A model generated the notes under the pieces. That model was given only the letters and a program-made list of their open reading frames with translations. It was not told the origin of the DNA and made no database searches. This document shows, in pieces, positions 22,317 through 32,741 of a DNA stretch of 64,000 nt. The stretch lies in assembly GCA_000773965.1 (NCBI GenBank), contig JRUP01000008.1:62001-126000 (forward strand), written 5' to 3'. This stretch comes from Enterobacter cancerogenus. Its GTDB lineage: Bacteria > Pseudomonadota > Gammaproteobacteria > Enterobacterales > Enterobacteriaceae. The position numbers and the translations under genes are program-made. Position 1 is the first letter of the stretch; the number at the start of each line of letters is the position of its first letter.

Positions 22317-24563
22317 TTAACGGCCGCCGCGAATCAAACCGCCCAGGCCACGTCGCTCCATAAACGCGGACACCAGATGGCGCACTTCTGAAGCGGTATG
22401 GGCCGCCACGCCATTTTCACTGAGCTTCTGCGTTTCCTCGTGATCGAGGTGGCGCAACAGATACTTCACGCGCGGAATATTTTTGCCGTTCATGCTGAGG
22501 TGGTGATAACCCATGCCCACCAGCAGCGCCACGCACATTGGATCGCCGGCCATTTCACCACACAGGCAGAGTTCCAGTTTGGCCTGACGGGCTTCGTGGG
22601 CAATGCTCTGCAGCGCGCGCAGCATCGCCGGATGCAGCGGATCGTAAAGGTTCGCCACACGGGTATTGTTGCGATCCACCGCCAGCAGATACTGCGTCAG
22701 GTCGTTGGTGCCCACCGAAATAAAGTCCACACGATCCGCCAGATGCGGGATCATGAAAAGCATGGAGGGCACTTCGATCATCACGCCAATACGCGGTTTC
22801 GGGATCACATAGCCCAGCATCTCTTCCACTTCGCGACCGGCACGATCGATCAGGCGACGCGCATCGTCGATCTCATCGATATGGCTGATCATCGGCAGCA
22901 GAATACTGAGATTGCCGGAGGCCACGTTGGCACGCAGCATGGCACGTACCTGCACCAGGAAAATTTCTGGCTGGTCGAGCGTCAGACGAATACCGCGCCA
23001 GCCGAGGCAAGGATTCTCTTCACTGATCGGCATATAGGGCAGCTGTTTATCTGCCCCGACATCCAGCGTACGCAACGTCACCGGCTTATCGTAGAACAGT
23101 TGCAGCATGCCTTGATATTGCGCGACCTGCTCCTCTTCCGACGGGAATCCGTTGTGCAGCATAAATGGAATTTCTGTGCGGTACAGGCCGATGCCATCCA
23201 CCCAATTATCCAGCTTCTGCTCATGCTCAGGGCTGAGGCCCGCATTCAGCATCACCTGCACCCGTTCGCCGCTTTTCAGCTCACCGGGCTGCTCCACCAC
23301 GCCTTCCGCCATTTTGCTCAGCGCATTTTCTTCGGTGATTAAGCGCTGATACTCCTGCACCAGTACCGGTTCAGGATCGATCAGCACTTCACCGCGATAG
23401 CCATCAACAATCAGCAGACGTTTGTTGAGCTGCGCAGGGATGATATCCGCACCCATGACGGTGGGAATGCCCATGGCGCGCGTCAGAATGGCCGCATGGG
23501 AATTGGCGGCCCCGTCGCGCACTACCACACCGGCTAAACGCTCCGGTGGCAGCTCTGCCAGCGTGGTCGCGGTGAGTTCATCCGCCACCAGCACGAAGCG
23601 CTCAGGCCAGGCATTAGTACCGACCAGCGTATCATCGAGATGGAATAGCAGACGTTGTCCGAGCACGCGCAAATCGCCCGCACGCTCGCGTAAATATTGA
23701 TCCTGCAGGCTGGCAAACTGTTCGGCGAACTTCTCGATCACCGTTTTCACCGCCCACTCGGCAACCGATCCACGATCGATCTCAGCAAAGAGATCTTTTT
23801 TCAAACGGGCATCGGTTAACAGATGCGAGTAAAGATCGAAGATCGCCGCACTCTCTTTCTGTACGCTGGCGGTAAAGCGCTTGCTGAAGCGGCGGAATTC
23901 ATTGCCTGCCTCACCCATCGCCAGCACCAGACGCTCGCGTTCACGCTGCACATCCAGCGTTGAGGCCGCCGAGACCTGATCCAGCAAGGGCTGAGTTTCA
24001 TCAACCCAACCGGGCGCGACCGCCACGCCAGGCGCCGCCGCGATGGCTTTCACCCGCGTCTGACGGAACTGACCAAACAGTTGGCCGAGCTGTGATTGCG
24101 ATAACAAGCCCGCCATCTGCGTGGCCAGCGTCACCAGGAAAGATTCTTCGCTTTCGTCGAACTGACGATGTTCGCGCTGCTGAACCACCAGCACGCCAAG
24201 CAGTTGGCGACGGCTGATGATCGGCACGCCAAGGAAAGAGCGATAACGCTCTTCTTTAACAGAAGGAATGTATTTGAAGCTGGGATGGCTTTGCGCATCT
24301 GCAAGGTTGATCGGCTCGGCTAAACGTCCGACGAGCCCGACAATACCTTCATCAAACGCCAGCGTGACAGTGCGACCGCGCGGCTTTTTCAGCCCGCGCG
24401 TCGCCATCAGGTAGTAGCAACGACGATCGTGATCTGCGAGATAAACCGAGCAGACCTCGGTTTCCATCGCAAGGCAAATTTCGTTTACCAGAATGTCGAG
24501 TGCTTCATTCAGACGCGGAGCACTCGCCACTTTCTCTACTATTTCGCGCAACTGAGTGAGCAT
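22317..24563 (-). CDS. ptsP: PTS(Ntr) enzyme I, PtsP
   Basis: A 748-residue phosphoenolpyruvate-protein phosphotransferase of the nitrogen PTS, feeding phosphate to NPr (PtsO) and PtsN. An N-terminal GAF domain (about 5-160) is followed by the enzyme I N-domain with the phosphohistidine motif GAANSHAAILTRAMGIP (His near 356). The C-terminal PEP-binding TIM barrel carries DVGADKQLPYM, CGEMAGDP and VGTNDLTQYLLAVDRNN. It lies 12 bases downstream of rppH, as in E. coli. Confidence 0.97.
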   Translation of the reverse strand: MLTQLREIVEKVASAPRLNEALDILVNEICLAMETEVCSVYLADHDRRCYYLMATRGLKKPRGRTVTLAFDEGIVGLVGRLAEPINLADAQSHPSFKYIPSVKEERYRSFLGVPIISRRQLLGVLVVQQREHRQFDESEESFLVTLATQMAGLLSQSQLGQLFGQFRQTRVKAIAAAPGVAVAPGWVDETQPLLDQVSAASTLDVQRERERLVLAMGEAGNEFRRFSKRFTASVQKESAAIFDLYSHLLTDARLKKDLFAEIDRGSVAEWAVKTVIEKFAEQFASLQDQYLRERAGDLRVLGQRLLFHLDDTLVGTNAWPERFVLVADELTATTLAELPPERLAGVVVRDGAANSHAAILTRAMGIPTVMGADIIPAQLNKRLLIVDGYRGEVLIDPEPVLVQEYQRLITEENALSKMAEGVVEQPGELKSGERVQVMLNAGLSPEHEQKLDNWVDGIGLYRTEIPFMLHNGFPSEEEQVAQYQGMLQLFYDKPVTLRTLDVGADKQLPYMPISEENPCLGWRGIRLTLDQPEIFLVQVRAMLRANVASGNLSILLPMISHIDEIDDARRLIDRAGREVEEMLGYVIPKPRIGVMIEVPSMLFMIPHLADRVDFISVGTNDLTQYLLAVDRNNTRVANLYDPLHPAMLRALQSIAHEARQAKLELCLCGEMAGDPMCVALLVGMGYHHLSMNGKNIPRVKYLLRHLDHEETQKLSENGVAAHTASEVRHLVSAFMERRGLGGLIRGGR

Positions 24564-24575
24564 AAAGGGCGTGGC

Positions 24576-25106
24576 CTATCCTCTTTTACGTCGATGAGCG
24601 GCATTGTTATTACGCTGCCCCGCACTCTCCTGCATAGACATCACCACGCCAGCGAATTCTTTCATCACGCGGCGATAGACATCGCGCTTAAAAGAGACGA
24701 CCTGACGCACCGGATACCAAAAGCTGACCCAGCGCCAACCATCAAACTCCGGCGTGCTGCTGTGTTGCACATTGATCTCCGCGTCACTACACATCAACTG
24801 CAGAAGAAACCACTTTTGTTTCTGGCCGATACACACCGGCTTTGTGTCCCAACGCACCAAACGTTTTGGCAACTTGTAACGTAACCAGTTACGGGTTGAA
24901 GCAAGTATTCGAACATCTTTGCGGTGTAAACCCACTTCTTCGAACAGTTCGCGATACATCGCCTGTTCAGCGGTTTCACCCGGATTGATGCCTCCCTGAG
25001 GAAATTGCCAGGAGTGCTGTCCAAAGCGCCTGGCCCATAACACTTGTCCTTGCCTGTTACAGATTACGATACCAACATTCGGGCGGTAGCCATCATCATC
25101 GATCAC
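24576..25106 (-). CDS. rppH: RNA pyrophosphohydrolase RppH
   Basis: A 176-residue Nudix hydrolase that converts 5'-triphosphate mRNA ends to monophosphate and so starts RNase E decay. The Nudix box [23 protein letters not shown] fits Gx5Ex7REUxEExGU. The start codon is GTG at 25106 ([15 protein letters not shown]), the same N-terminus as the E. coli protein. It begins the rppH-ptsP unit. Confidence 0.97.
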   Translation of the reverse strand: MIDDDGYRPNVGIVICNRQGQVLWARRFGQHSWQFPQGGINPGETAEQAMYRELFEEVGLHRKDVRILASTRNWLRYKLPKRLVRWDTKPVCIGQKQKWFLLQLMCSDAEINVQHSSTPEFDGWRWVSFWYPVRQVVSFKRDVYRRVMKEFAGVVMSMQESAGQRNNNAAHRRKRG

Positions 25107-25261
25107 TGGACTACCTCAAAGCTAAATTTGAATAGCCTGATTGTTTCACACTCCTTACAGGCGGTAAACCACTGGATATCCGGGGCGATAGCCGAATAAA
25201 AACAGGATAACTCACAGAGTTTAGCCAAGTTATAAACAGCGGAGCGGTTTTCAGGGCGATC

Positions 25262-25742
25262 TTATTCACCTTTTCTGTGGATAGCTTTGTGCAGAACACG
25301 GGAATGAGTTGAATAACCACTTCGGAAAATTCTCATAAGGCAGGAAAAGAATAGCATTAAAAACACCATTAATCATAGTGATAGGAAAAAATGACAGTGT
25401 TGTTTCAACGCCGATCACTTTCTAATTATCCTCAGGTTCCATTAGCTGCTCAAAGATCCACCAGCGTCGCTTTTATCCACAGATAATGCCCTAAACCTGG
25501 TCAAAGAAAGGAAAAAAAGCGTTCAAATCACTAAAGTCAAGGCTGTAAATCGAAACAGGGGTGCTCTGCGAGGGGGGTTATCCCACCATTCTGTGGATAA
25601 GTACTCTGGAGATCCTGTTCATTGTCGATAACAAACTGGGATAACCTTGCCATAGCATCCACACCCGTCCGGCAATGCAAATAAAAAAGCACGCTTAATC
25701 ATGCTATTATCACGGTTATTCACGCTGCGCGCATGTGGAAAA
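25262..25742. promoter_or_regulatory. DnaA-box cluster in the rppH-mutH gap
   Basis: This 684-base gap holds two perfect DnaA boxes: TTATCCACA at 25473-25481 and its complement TGTGGATAA at 25592-25600. Weaker sites: TTATTCACC 25262-25270, TGTGGATAG 25276-25284, TTATTCACG 25716-25724, and TGTGGAAAA 25734-25742, which fits TTWTNCACA in reverse. No coding signal stands out in the gap. A role in DnaA titration or in control of mutH or rppH is inferred; I recall DnaA sites near mutH in E. coli but could not check it. Confidence 0.6.
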
Positions 25743-25790
25743 CTCGCCCCCGCCAGCGCTGTACATCCTTTAACCAATATGAGTTTTGCC

Positions 25791-26477
25791 ATGAATTCCC
25801 CCGTTTTATTGCCGCCGCCACCACAAGATGAAGCGGAATTACTGCAACGTGCACAACAGCTGGCAGGCCAGACGTTTGCCGCACTGGCAGCTCAGCTGGG
25901 TTTGCCGGTGCCAGCCGATTTGCGGCGGGATAAGGGCTGGGTTGGCATGCTGATTGAGCTGCACCTTGGTGCCAGCGCGGGCAGCAAAGCAGAGCAGGAT
26001 TTCGCCCATCTCGGTATCGAACTCAAGACCATCCCCGTGGATGCGCTGGGCAAACCGTTGGAAACCACCTTTGTCTGCGTTGCGCCTCTGACCGGCAACA
26101 GCGGCGTAACCTGGGAGACCAGCCATGTGCGCCACAAACTGGCTCGCGTTTTGTGGATCCCGATTGAGGGTGACCGTGCTTTGCCCCTCGCGGATCGTCG
26201 TGTGGGATCGCCGCTGTTATGGCAACCGAGCGAGGAAGAAGATCAGCAGTTGCGTGAAGACTGGGAAGAGTTGATGGATATGATTGTGCTGGGCCAGGTG
26301 GAACGCATTACCGCCCGCCACGGCGCCTGGCTGCAGATCCGCCCGAAAGCGGCCAACAGCAAAGCGCTGACGGAAGCCATCGGTGAGCATGGAGAGCCTA
26401 TAATGACGCTACCGCGCGGTTTCTATCTCAAGAAAAGCTTCACCGGACCGCTGCTGGCACGCCATTTTCTACTGTAA
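25791..26477 (+). CDS. mutH: DNA mismatch repair endonuclease MutH
   Basis: A 228-residue endonuclease that nicks the unmethylated strand at hemimethylated GATC sites when activated by MutL. The restriction-like active site is visible: [17 protein letters not shown] gives the D-x6-E-x-K triad (Asp70, Glu77, Lys79 in E. coli numbering). [20 protein letters not shown] and [16 protein letters not shown] are conserved blocks. The start at 25791 aligns residue for residue with E. coli; ATG 25779, four codons upstream, is possible. No good Shine-Dalgarno is seen for either. Confidence 0.95.
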   Translation: MNSPVLLPPPPQDEAELLQRAQQLAGQTFAALAAQLGLPVPADLRRDKGWVGMLIELHLGASAGSKAEQDFAHLGIELKTIPVDALGKPLETTFVCVAPLTGNSGVTWETSHVRHKLARVLWIPIEGDRALPLADRRVGSPLLWQPSEEEDQQLREDWEELMDMIVLGQVERITARHGAWLQIRPKAANSKALTEAIGEHGEPIMTLPRGFYLKKSFTGPLLARHFLL

Positions 26478-26536
26478 GTCAGGCGTATCGGGTGCGTATA
26501 ATCGCCGTTTAATTTTCGTTTAGGATTGAATGATTC

Positions 26537-27247
26537 ATGTTTGACTGGATTGCTGATCCCAATGCCTGGCTGGCACTGGGAACATTGACCATTCTGGAAG
26601 TGGTTTTGGGTATCGACAACATCATCTTCTTGTCGCTGGTTGTCGCTAAGTTGCCGAAACACCAACAAAACAAAGCACGCCGCCTCGGTTTAATGGGCGC
26701 CATGCTGATGCGACTGGGCCTGCTGGCATCCATCGCCTGGGTTGTGCGCCTGACTAATCCGCTGTTTACCCTGATGGATCACAGCTTCTCGGCGCGCGAT
26801 CTGATCCTGCTGTTTGGTGGTCTGTTCCTGCTGTGGAAATCCAGCATGGAGATTCATGAAACCATCGAAGGCGCCGAAGGTGAGCACAAAACCAACGTCC
26901 ACTCCTTCTTCGGCGCGATCGTTCAGATCATGTTGCTGGACATTATTTTCAGCCTCGATTCGGTGATCACCGCCGTCGGCTTGTCCGATCATCTGTTCAT
27001 CATGATGGCTGCCGTGGTCATAGCGGTGCTGATGATGATGTTTGCCGCACGCGCCATTGGTGAATTTGTTGAGCGTCATCCATCGGTGAAAATGCTGGCG
27101 CTGGCATTCCTGATTCTGGTCGGCTTTACCCTGATTCTGGAGAGTTTCGGCATCCATGTACCAAAAGGTTACATTTATTTTGCCATGTTCTTCTCCATGG
27201 CCGTGGAGTGCCTGAACCTGATGCGCAGCAAGAAAAGCGCGGCTTAA
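26537..27247 (+). CDS. ygdQ: TerC-family membrane protein YgdQ
   Basis: A 236-residue integral membrane protein of the TerC family with about seven helices. The family blocks EVVLGIDNIIFLSLVV (helix 1) and MLLDIIFSLDSVITAVG carry membrane-embedded Asp residues, thought in TerC relatives to bind or move metal ions (Mn2+ exporters). Position next to mutH matches E. coli ygdQ. Its substrate is not known. A -10-like TATAAT lies at 26497-26502, 35 bases before the start. Confidence 0.92.
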   Translation: MFDWIADPNAWLALGTLTILEVVLGIDNIIFLSLVVAKLPKHQQNKARRLGLMGAMLMRLGLLASIAWVVRLTNPLFTLMDHSFSARDLILLFGGLFLLWKSSMEIHETIEGAEGEHKTNVHSFFGAIVQIMLLDIIFSLDSVITAVGLSDHLFIMMAAVVIAVLMMMFAARAIGEFVERHPSVKMLALAFLILVGFTLILESFGIHVPKGYIYFAMFFSMAVECLNLMRSKKSAA

Positions 27248-27254
27248 CGATGTC

Positions 27255-27284
27255 AAGGGCGAGCGCATCTCGCCCTTAAATTTT
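27255..27284 (+). terminator. Terminator of ygdQ
   Basis: A perfect 9-bp stem AAGGGCGAG/CTCGCCCTT (27255-27263 with 27269-27277) and a 5-base loop, followed by AAATTTT, 8 bases after the ygdQ stop. Confidence 0.8.
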
Positions 27285-27364
27285 AGGAATGATGCGATTA
27301 CGTCAGCCAGCGAAAGCATTTATTACTACACTTTTGCAGTTGAAGTAGGTTGAGGGAGATAAGA

Positions 27365-27583
27365 ATGAAAGGGTTGGTGAGTGTCGTGGGTATTATGCTG
27401 GTCGCGCTGACGTTGAGTGGTTGCAGCAGTGATTACGTGATGGCGACCAAAGATGGCCGTATGATTAAGACTGATGGCAAACCGTCCATCGATAAAGAGA
27501 CAGGTTTGGTGCAGTACACTGACGATCAAGGTCATGTGATGCAGATCAATGGTGACGAGGTCTCCACCATCATTGAGCGTTAA
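27365..27583 (+). CDS. ygdR: YgdI/YgdR family small lipoprotein
   Basis: A 72-residue lipoprotein (DUF903). The ATG at 27365 follows a GGGAG Shine-Dalgarno and gives a signal peptide with lipobox LSGC. The mature part has the family segment [14 protein letters not shown] and ends DEVSTIIER, nearly as in E. coli YgdR. Its function is unknown; it lies between ygdQ and tas, as in E. coli. Confidence 0.92.
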   Translation: MKGLVSVVGIMLVALTLSGCSSDYVMATKDGRMIKTDGKPSIDKETGLVQYTDDQGHVMQINGDEVSTIIER

Positions 27584-27598
27584 GTGCCAAATTCGATT

Positions 27599-27627
27599 GC
27601 CTGCACGATTTTTTCCCCAGTGCAGGC
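27599..27627 (+). terminator. Hairpin after ygdR
   Basis: Arms GCCTGCAC (27599-27606) and GTGCAGGC (27620-27627) enclose a T-rich loop and start 16 bases after the ygdR stop. There is no T run outside the stem, so it is only terminator-like. Confidence 0.45.
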
Positions 27628-27726
27628 GATTTCCCGAACTTTCCCCCCTTCCTTCCGCGCCGCTTCACAGGATATAGTCCCAGAGGACACAACATTCCCT
27701 TTCATAATGAAAAAAGGAAGCCGGCA

Positions 27727-28767
27727 ATGCATTATCACCGCATCCCCCACAGTACGCTGGAAGTCAGCCAACTGGGGTTAGGAACCATGACGTTTGGTGA
27801 GCAAAACAGCGAAGCCGACGCCCACGCGCAACTCGATTACGCGATTAGCAGTGGCATCAACCTGATTGATACCGCTGAAATGTATCCGGTGCCGCCACGC
27901 CCGGAAACCCAGGGATTAACCGAACAGTACATTGGCAGCTGGCTGAAGAAGCGCGGCAGCCGTGACAAGATCATTCTGGCCAGCAAAATTGCCGGTCCGG
28001 TGCGCGGCGCAGATGCGTCGATTCGCCCTAACCAGGCACTGGATCGCAAAAACATTCGTGAAGCGCTGGATGCCAGCCTGAAACGTCTGAACACCGATTA
28101 CCTCGACCTCTATCAACTGCACTGGCCGCAACGTCAAACCAACTACTTCGGCAAACTGGGCTACCAGTACAGCGAAACCACCGCCAACGTGACGCTGCTG
28201 GAGACGCTGGAAGCGCTGAATGAGCAGGTGCGCGCGGGTAAGATTCGCTATATCGGCGTGTCTAACGAAACCGCATGGGGCGTGATGCGCTATCTGCAGC
28301 TGGCTGAGAAGCACGAGTTGCCGCGTATTGTGACCATTCAGAACCCGTACAGCCTGCTGAACCGCAGCTTTGAAGTTGGCCTGGCGGAAATCAGCCAGCA
28401 CGAAGGCGTTGAACTGCTGGCCTACTCAAGCCTGGCGTTTGGTACTTTGAGCGGCAAATATCTGAATGGTGCAAAACCCGCCGGTGCGCGTAACACCCTG
28501 TTCAGCCGCTTCACCCGCTACAGCGGTGAGCAGTCGAATCAGGCGATTGCCGCTTACGTGGATTTGGCGAAGAAGCACAACCTGGATCCGTCACAGATGG
28601 CACTGGCTTACGTCCGTCAGCAGCCATTTGTCGCCAGTACCCTGCTGGGCGCGACGACGCTGGAACAGCTGAAGATTAACGTGGAGAGTTTCAACCTGAC
28701 GCTGAATGCCGATGTGTTAGAGGAACTGGAAGCGATTCATCGTCAGTATACTTACCCGGCACCCTAA
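27727..28767 (+). CDS. tas: Aldo-keto reductase Tas
   Basis: A 346-residue NADPH-dependent aldo-keto reductase, the same length as E. coli Tas, which suppresses tyrosine auxotrophy under starvation. The AKR catalytic residues lie in the conserved blocks NLIDTAEMYP (Asp, Tyr), ILASKIAG (Lys) and LDLYQLHWPQ (His). The cofactor end segments LAYVRQQPFVASTLLGATT are present. The ATG at 27727 follows AAAGGAAG. The physiological substrate is unknown. Confidence 0.95.
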   Translation: MHYHRIPHSTLEVSQLGLGTMTFGEQNSEADAHAQLDYAISSGINLIDTAEMYPVPPRPETQGLTEQYIGSWLKKRGSRDKIILASKIAGPVRGADASIRPNQALDRKNIREALDASLKRLNTDYLDLYQLHWPQRQTNYFGKLGYQYSETTANVTLLETLEALNEQVRAGKIRYIGVSNETAWGVMRYLQLAEKHELPRIVTIQNPYSLLNRSFEVGLAEISQHEGVELLAYSSLAFGTLSGKYLNGAKPAGARNTLFSRFTRYSGEQSNQAIAAYVDLAKKHNLDPSQMALAYVRQQPFVASTLLGATTLEQLKINVESFNLTLNADVLEELEAIHRQYTYPAP

Positions 28768-28778
28768 CGGGATGTCAT

Positions 28779-28870
28779 CGTTGCGGCGCAACGGTTTGCG
28801 TCGCAACGACCTGCAGCATTGATGGCCTGGTGGCTAAGACTTTGGCCCGATGTGCCGGGATGCACACCCT
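28779..28870. repeat. Palindromic repeats between tas and lplT
   Basis: The gap between convergent tas and lplT holds an inverted repeat CGTTGCG (28779-28785)/CGCAACG (28802-28808). Further on is a second element with GTGCC...CACACCCTAC (about 28850-28870), similar in its ending to the repeat beside tcdA. Confidence 0.4.
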
Positions 28871-28969
28871 ACAGGCGTATGACGCAGTTTTTGATTGTGT
28901 GCACCCGAATGCGCGCATTTCGGATCTATGGTCGCCATTGCTGGCAACCTGGTTTTTCAACGCACCGCC

Positions 28970-30160
28970 TTAACGGCGCGATTTCCACCACAGCACCGCA
29001 ATCGCCACAGCAAAAATCCCACCGAACCCGATACCGGTTGCCACTGCAGGTGCACCCAACTTCACAGCGATGGTGTACAGCGCCAGCATCACCAACATCG
29101 CGATGTTTTCACCGAAGTTCTGCACGGCAATCGCATTACCCGCGCCCACCGACTCTTTGCCGCGCTCCTGCAACAGCGCATTAAGCGGCACCACGAAGAA
29201 GCCACCGAGCGCACCCAACACCATCAGTACCAGATAGGCATTCAGCAAGCTGGTTTGCAGTGAAAACACCACCACCATCACGCCAATTAATATCCCGGCG
29301 GGCATGCAGCGGCGCACGGTTTGCAGCGTCACCAGTTTCGCCGCCGCGGCAGCGCCAATCACAATCCCGATCGCCACCATGGCATTTAACGTGGTCGGCG
29401 TTTTATTGTCGGTGATACCGAGCGCCACGGGCACCCACAGCACCAGCAGGAAACGCAGCGTCACGCCTGCGCCCCAGAACATGCTGGTGCCGAGCAGGGA
29501 AAAACGCGTCTCGCCGTTACGCCACAACAATAAAGCGGAATCTTTAAAACTGCGGAACATGGCACCAAACTGCCAGCTCTGCCCCGGTCGTGCCGCCAAC
29601 AGCTTAGGAATAAAGATATTCGCCACCACTGCCAATGCGTAAGTGAGTGCACACACAATCAGTGCGGCCAGCAGATTCCAGTCCGCCAGAATACCGCCCG
29701 CCACTGAACCCAACAGGATGGCAGCAATGGTAGAGGACTCCATCAGACCGTTGGCCTTCACCAGTCGTTCACCGCTGGTGATCTCGGTGAGGATGCCGTA
29801 CTTAGCAGGCGAGTAGGATGCCGCACCAATACCCACCAGCGTATAGCCAAGAAATGGATTGAAGCCAAAACAGATAACCAGTGCGCCCAGCAGCTTGAGG
29901 CTGTTGGCGAACATCATCACCCGGCCTTTGGCAAAGCTGTCAGCCATCTGCCCGACAAACGGCGCCAGCAGAATGTAAGTGGCCACAAACATCATCTGCA
30001 AAATCGGCTGGCTCCAGTCGGGATAGAGCTGACTTTTCAGCACCGCCAGCGTGGCAAACAGCAGCGCGTTATCGCCAAACGCGGAGAAAAACTGCGCCAC
30101 AATCACCGCCATCATATTGCGTGACAGTAACGGTGAATCGGGATTAACCGCCTGACTCAT
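28970..30160 (-). CDS. lplT: Lysophospholipid transporter LplT
   Basis: A 396-residue major-facilitator protein that flips lysophospholipids across the inner membrane to Aas. About 12 hydrophobic helices are visible; the N-terminus [26 protein letters not shown] is characteristic. Its GTG/ATG start region overlaps the aas stop by 4 bases, so transport and re-acylation are encoded in one unit. Length matches E. coli (397). Confidence 0.95.
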   Translation of the reverse strand: MSQAVNPDSPLLSRNMMAVIVAQFFSAFGDNALLFATLAVLKSQLYPDWSQPILQMMFVATYILLAPFVGQMADSFAKGRVMMFANSLKLLGALVICFGFNPFLGYTLVGIGAASYSPAKYGILTEITSGERLVKANGLMESSTIAAILLGSVAGGILADWNLLAALIVCALTYALAVVANIFIPKLLAARPGQSWQFGAMFRSFKDSALLLWRNGETRFSLLGTSMFWGAGVTLRFLLVLWVPVALGITDNKTPTTLNAMVAIGIVIGAAAAAKLVTLQTVRRCMPAGILIGVMVVVFSLQTSLLNAYLVLMVLGALGGFFVVPLNALLQERGKESVGAGNAIAVQNFGENIAMLVMLALYTIAVKLGAPAVATGIGFGGIFAVAIAVLWWKSRR

Positions 30161-32307
30161 GCTTGATCCTCTTCGGCCAGCTGTTTCAGGCTGACGTAGT
30201 CTGGTTTACCGCTACCTAGCAGCGGCAGCTGTTTCATAAAGCGAATGTCACGCGGCACTGCCAGTTCTGGCGCACCGATATCGCGGGCGGCTTTAAGCAG
30301 TTGCTCACGGCTCAGTTCGCTATCAGTAGTGAACAACACTAAGGCTTCACCGCGATGACCGTCAGGGCGCAGTGACGCGGCATGCTGCTTCTCGCCCGAG
30401 GCTTTCAAAGCGATCTGTTCGACGCTTTCCAGTGACACCATCTCACCGGCAATTTTGGCGAAGCGTTTGGCACGGCCCTGAATTTGACAGAAGCCACCTT
30501 CATCGAAGCTGACAATGTCGCCGGTATCGTACCAACCGGCTTCCATCTCGCCTTCACCGTTATCGGCTACTGGCTTCTCCAGCACGCCAGGATTCTCGAC
30601 GCGCAGATAACCGTTCATGATGTTCGGACCACGCAGTTGCAGACGACCGCCCTGCTCAATACCCGGCACGGAGATCAAACGTGAATCCATACCGGGCAGA
30701 ATACGACCCACGGTGTGAGGTTTCGCCGCCATCGGCACGTTGATTGCCACCACTGGTGCACACTCGGTGACGCCGTAGCCTTCGAGAATGCGGATGCCGT
30801 ACTTCTCGGCGTAGATTTGGCGCGTGCCTTCCTGCAACTTCTCTGCACCCGCCACCACATAGCGCAGGCGTGCAAAATCATACGGGCTGGCAAAGCGCGC
30901 ATAGTTGCCGAGGAAAGTCGAGGTGCCAAACAGCACGGTGCAGTTACGGTCATACACCAGCTCCGGCACGATGCGGTAATGCAGCGGGCTCGGATAGAGG
31001 AACACCTGCGCGCCAGTCAGCAGCGGCGTAAACAAGCCGACCGTCAGACCGAAAGCGTGGAACAGCGGCAGCGCCGACATAAAGCGATCGCGCGGGGTGA
31101 AATCCGCCACGGTGCGAATCTGTTCAACGTTAGCCAGCAGGCTTTTGTGCGAGTGCACCACGCCTTTGGGATTGCCTTCCGAACCCGAAGTGAACAGTAC
31201 CATCGCGGCATCTTCCGGCTGCTGCCTGACTTGTGCGCGACGCGGCATCAGCAAGTGCGCCAGAATCCACAATTTGTCTTTCAGCGTGACGGTATCTTTC
31301 AGGTCTTCGAGGTAGATCCACTGGACTTCCGTCAAGCCTTGCGGCAGGTGCTCCAGGTTGCCTTTCTCAAGGAACTGGCGCGAGGTGAACACGGTTTTGA
31401 CCTGCGAAGCGGTGAGCGCCGCACGCATGCCGTTGACGCCCGCGGTGTAGTTGAGCATCGCCGGGATGCGCCCGCGCAGTGACGCCCCGAGGATCGCCGC
31501 CGCCGTGACGGTGGCATTGGGCAGCAGCAGACCAACGTATTCACCCTGCTGGCTGTAGCGTTCAAGAATTCGACCGACGCCGAGCGATTTTTTCAGCAGC
31601 CCGGTGTAGCTATCCGGCTTGAAGTTGATGTCTTCGATGCAAGCTTTAGTCAGGCCATAACGCTGGCGTGCATTGAGAAAGGCTTCAAAGAGCGTTTCCC
31701 GTGGACGCACCGCCATACGCGCTTCCATCATCACATGATGTAAGTGCTCACCCGCCAGTATGCGGCGATCGCGTGCGCGTTTGGCTTCCGGCATCGGAAT
31801 GACGGTAGCAGGCAATACGCTCAGGGTAATACGTGGGAACAGGCGACGTTTAAATACCCCTGCCAGTCTGCCAAACGGCGTATATTCCGCGCCTTCAATG
31901 CGCATCGGGACCACGGTCGCACCCGATTTCGCCGCGACAAAGCCCGCACCGCTGTAGATCTTCATCAGCGATCCGGTCACGGTGATGCGCCCTTCCGGGA
32001 AGATCACCACCGGACGACCCTCATTGATCATGCGTACCAGGTGTTTGATCGACATCGGTTTAGTGGGATCGAGCGGTACGAAGTCAATGATCGGCTTCAG
32101 GAGCCGCATAAACCATTGATCGCTGATTGAGGAATAGACGGCGAACACCGGTTTAATCGGCAAAAACAGCGCCACCAAAATGCCATCAAGGAATGACATG
32201 TGGTTAGGGGTAATCAGCACTTTTTCTTTGTGCAGTGCGGTGAGATCGCCACGCAGTTCCACCCGCCATAACAGGCGAAACAGGAAACGCAGAACAGTGA
32301 ATAGCAT
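30157..32307 (-). CDS. aas: Bifunctional acyl-ACP synthetase / 2-acylglycerophosphoethanolamine acyltransferase
   Basis: A 716-residue membrane enzyme (E. coli 719) that re-acylates lysophosphatidylethanolamine. The N-terminal PlsC domain has the NHMSFLD (HX4D) motif near residue 36 and VVIFPEGR. The AMP-forming ligase domain has the P-loop-like [22 protein letters not shown] and [14 protein letters not shown] further on. A hydrophobic segment opens the protein. First gene of aas-lplT. Confidence 0.96.
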   Translation of the reverse strand: MLFTVLRFLFRLLWRVELRGDLTALHKEKVLITPNHMSFLDGILVALFLPIKPVFAVYSSISDQWFMRLLKPIIDFVPLDPTKPMSIKHLVRMINEGRPVVIFPEGRITVTGSLMKIYSGAGFVAAKSGATVVPMRIEGAEYTPFGRLAGVFKRRLFPRITLSVLPATVIPMPEAKRARDRRILAGEHLHHVMMEARMAVRPRETLFEAFLNARQRYGLTKACIEDINFKPDSYTGLLKKSLGVGRILERYSQQGEYVGLLLPNATVTAAAILGASLRGRIPAMLNYTAGVNGMRAALTASQVKTVFTSRQFLEKGNLEHLPQGLTEVQWIYLEDLKDTVTLKDKLWILAHLLMPRRAQVRQQPEDAAMVLFTSGSEGNPKGVVHSHKSLLANVEQIRTVADFTPRDRFMSALPLFHAFGLTVGLFTPLLTGAQVFLYPSPLHYRIVPELVYDRNCTVLFGTSTFLGNYARFASPYDFARLRYVVAGAEKLQEGTRQIYAEKYGIRILEGYGVTECAPVVAINVPMAAKPHTVGRILPGMDSRLISVPGIEQGGRLQLRGPNIMNGYLRVENPGVLEKPVADNGEGEMEAGWYDTGDIVSFDEGGFCQIQGRAKRFAKIAGEMVSLESVEQIALKASGEKQHAASLRPDGHRGEALVLFTTDSELSREQLLKAARDIGAPELAVPRDIRFMKQLPLLGSGKPDYVSLKQLAEEDQA

Positions 32308-32530
32308 GCCAGCTCCTTAGCAGCGTTAAAATATGGCGCTTACCTTGCAGGATCTGGCGATTTTCGACAAGTGGCGCGGTGATTTATGGTGAGGAATTGA
32401 GGTGGGTGTGGTGTGTAGTCTGTAAAAATTTACCGTTGGGGGGCTGATAATTGTGAAATGCTGCTCAATGTTAATGCCGTCAGGGCTGCACTGGCGAAGC
32501 TGGTGATGAAGCAGATTGTGATGAGAAAAA

Positions 32531-32580
32531 GGTGATATCGCAGACTGGGGAGAGAAACCGGTGATAACGCAGTCTGGAGT
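32531..32580. repeat. 29-base tandem direct repeat upstream of aas
   Basis: Two copies of GGTGATAnCGCAGnCTGGnG begin at 32531 and 32560. They lie in the 802-base gap between aas and the efflux operon. They could be a duplicated regulator site or a decayed repeat; nothing nearby decides. Confidence 0.5.
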
Positions 32581-32741
32581 CGCTTATTAGCTTCAGTGCG
32601 TGTTGTTGAAAAATAAGACTATTAGCATCGACGCGTTTTGCAAAAGAGGGAACAGGCTGCACATTGGCTTATGTGTTTAGGAAGAAGGGAACCAGATCGT
32701 GCATTTGCTCGGTGTTTGGTTCAAAAAAGCACGATGCTTGA

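Noticed and set aside
26690-27319. A 209-codon minus-strand frame opposite ygdQ
   Set aside because: His/Gln-rich antisense of a membrane protein gene; no start signal.
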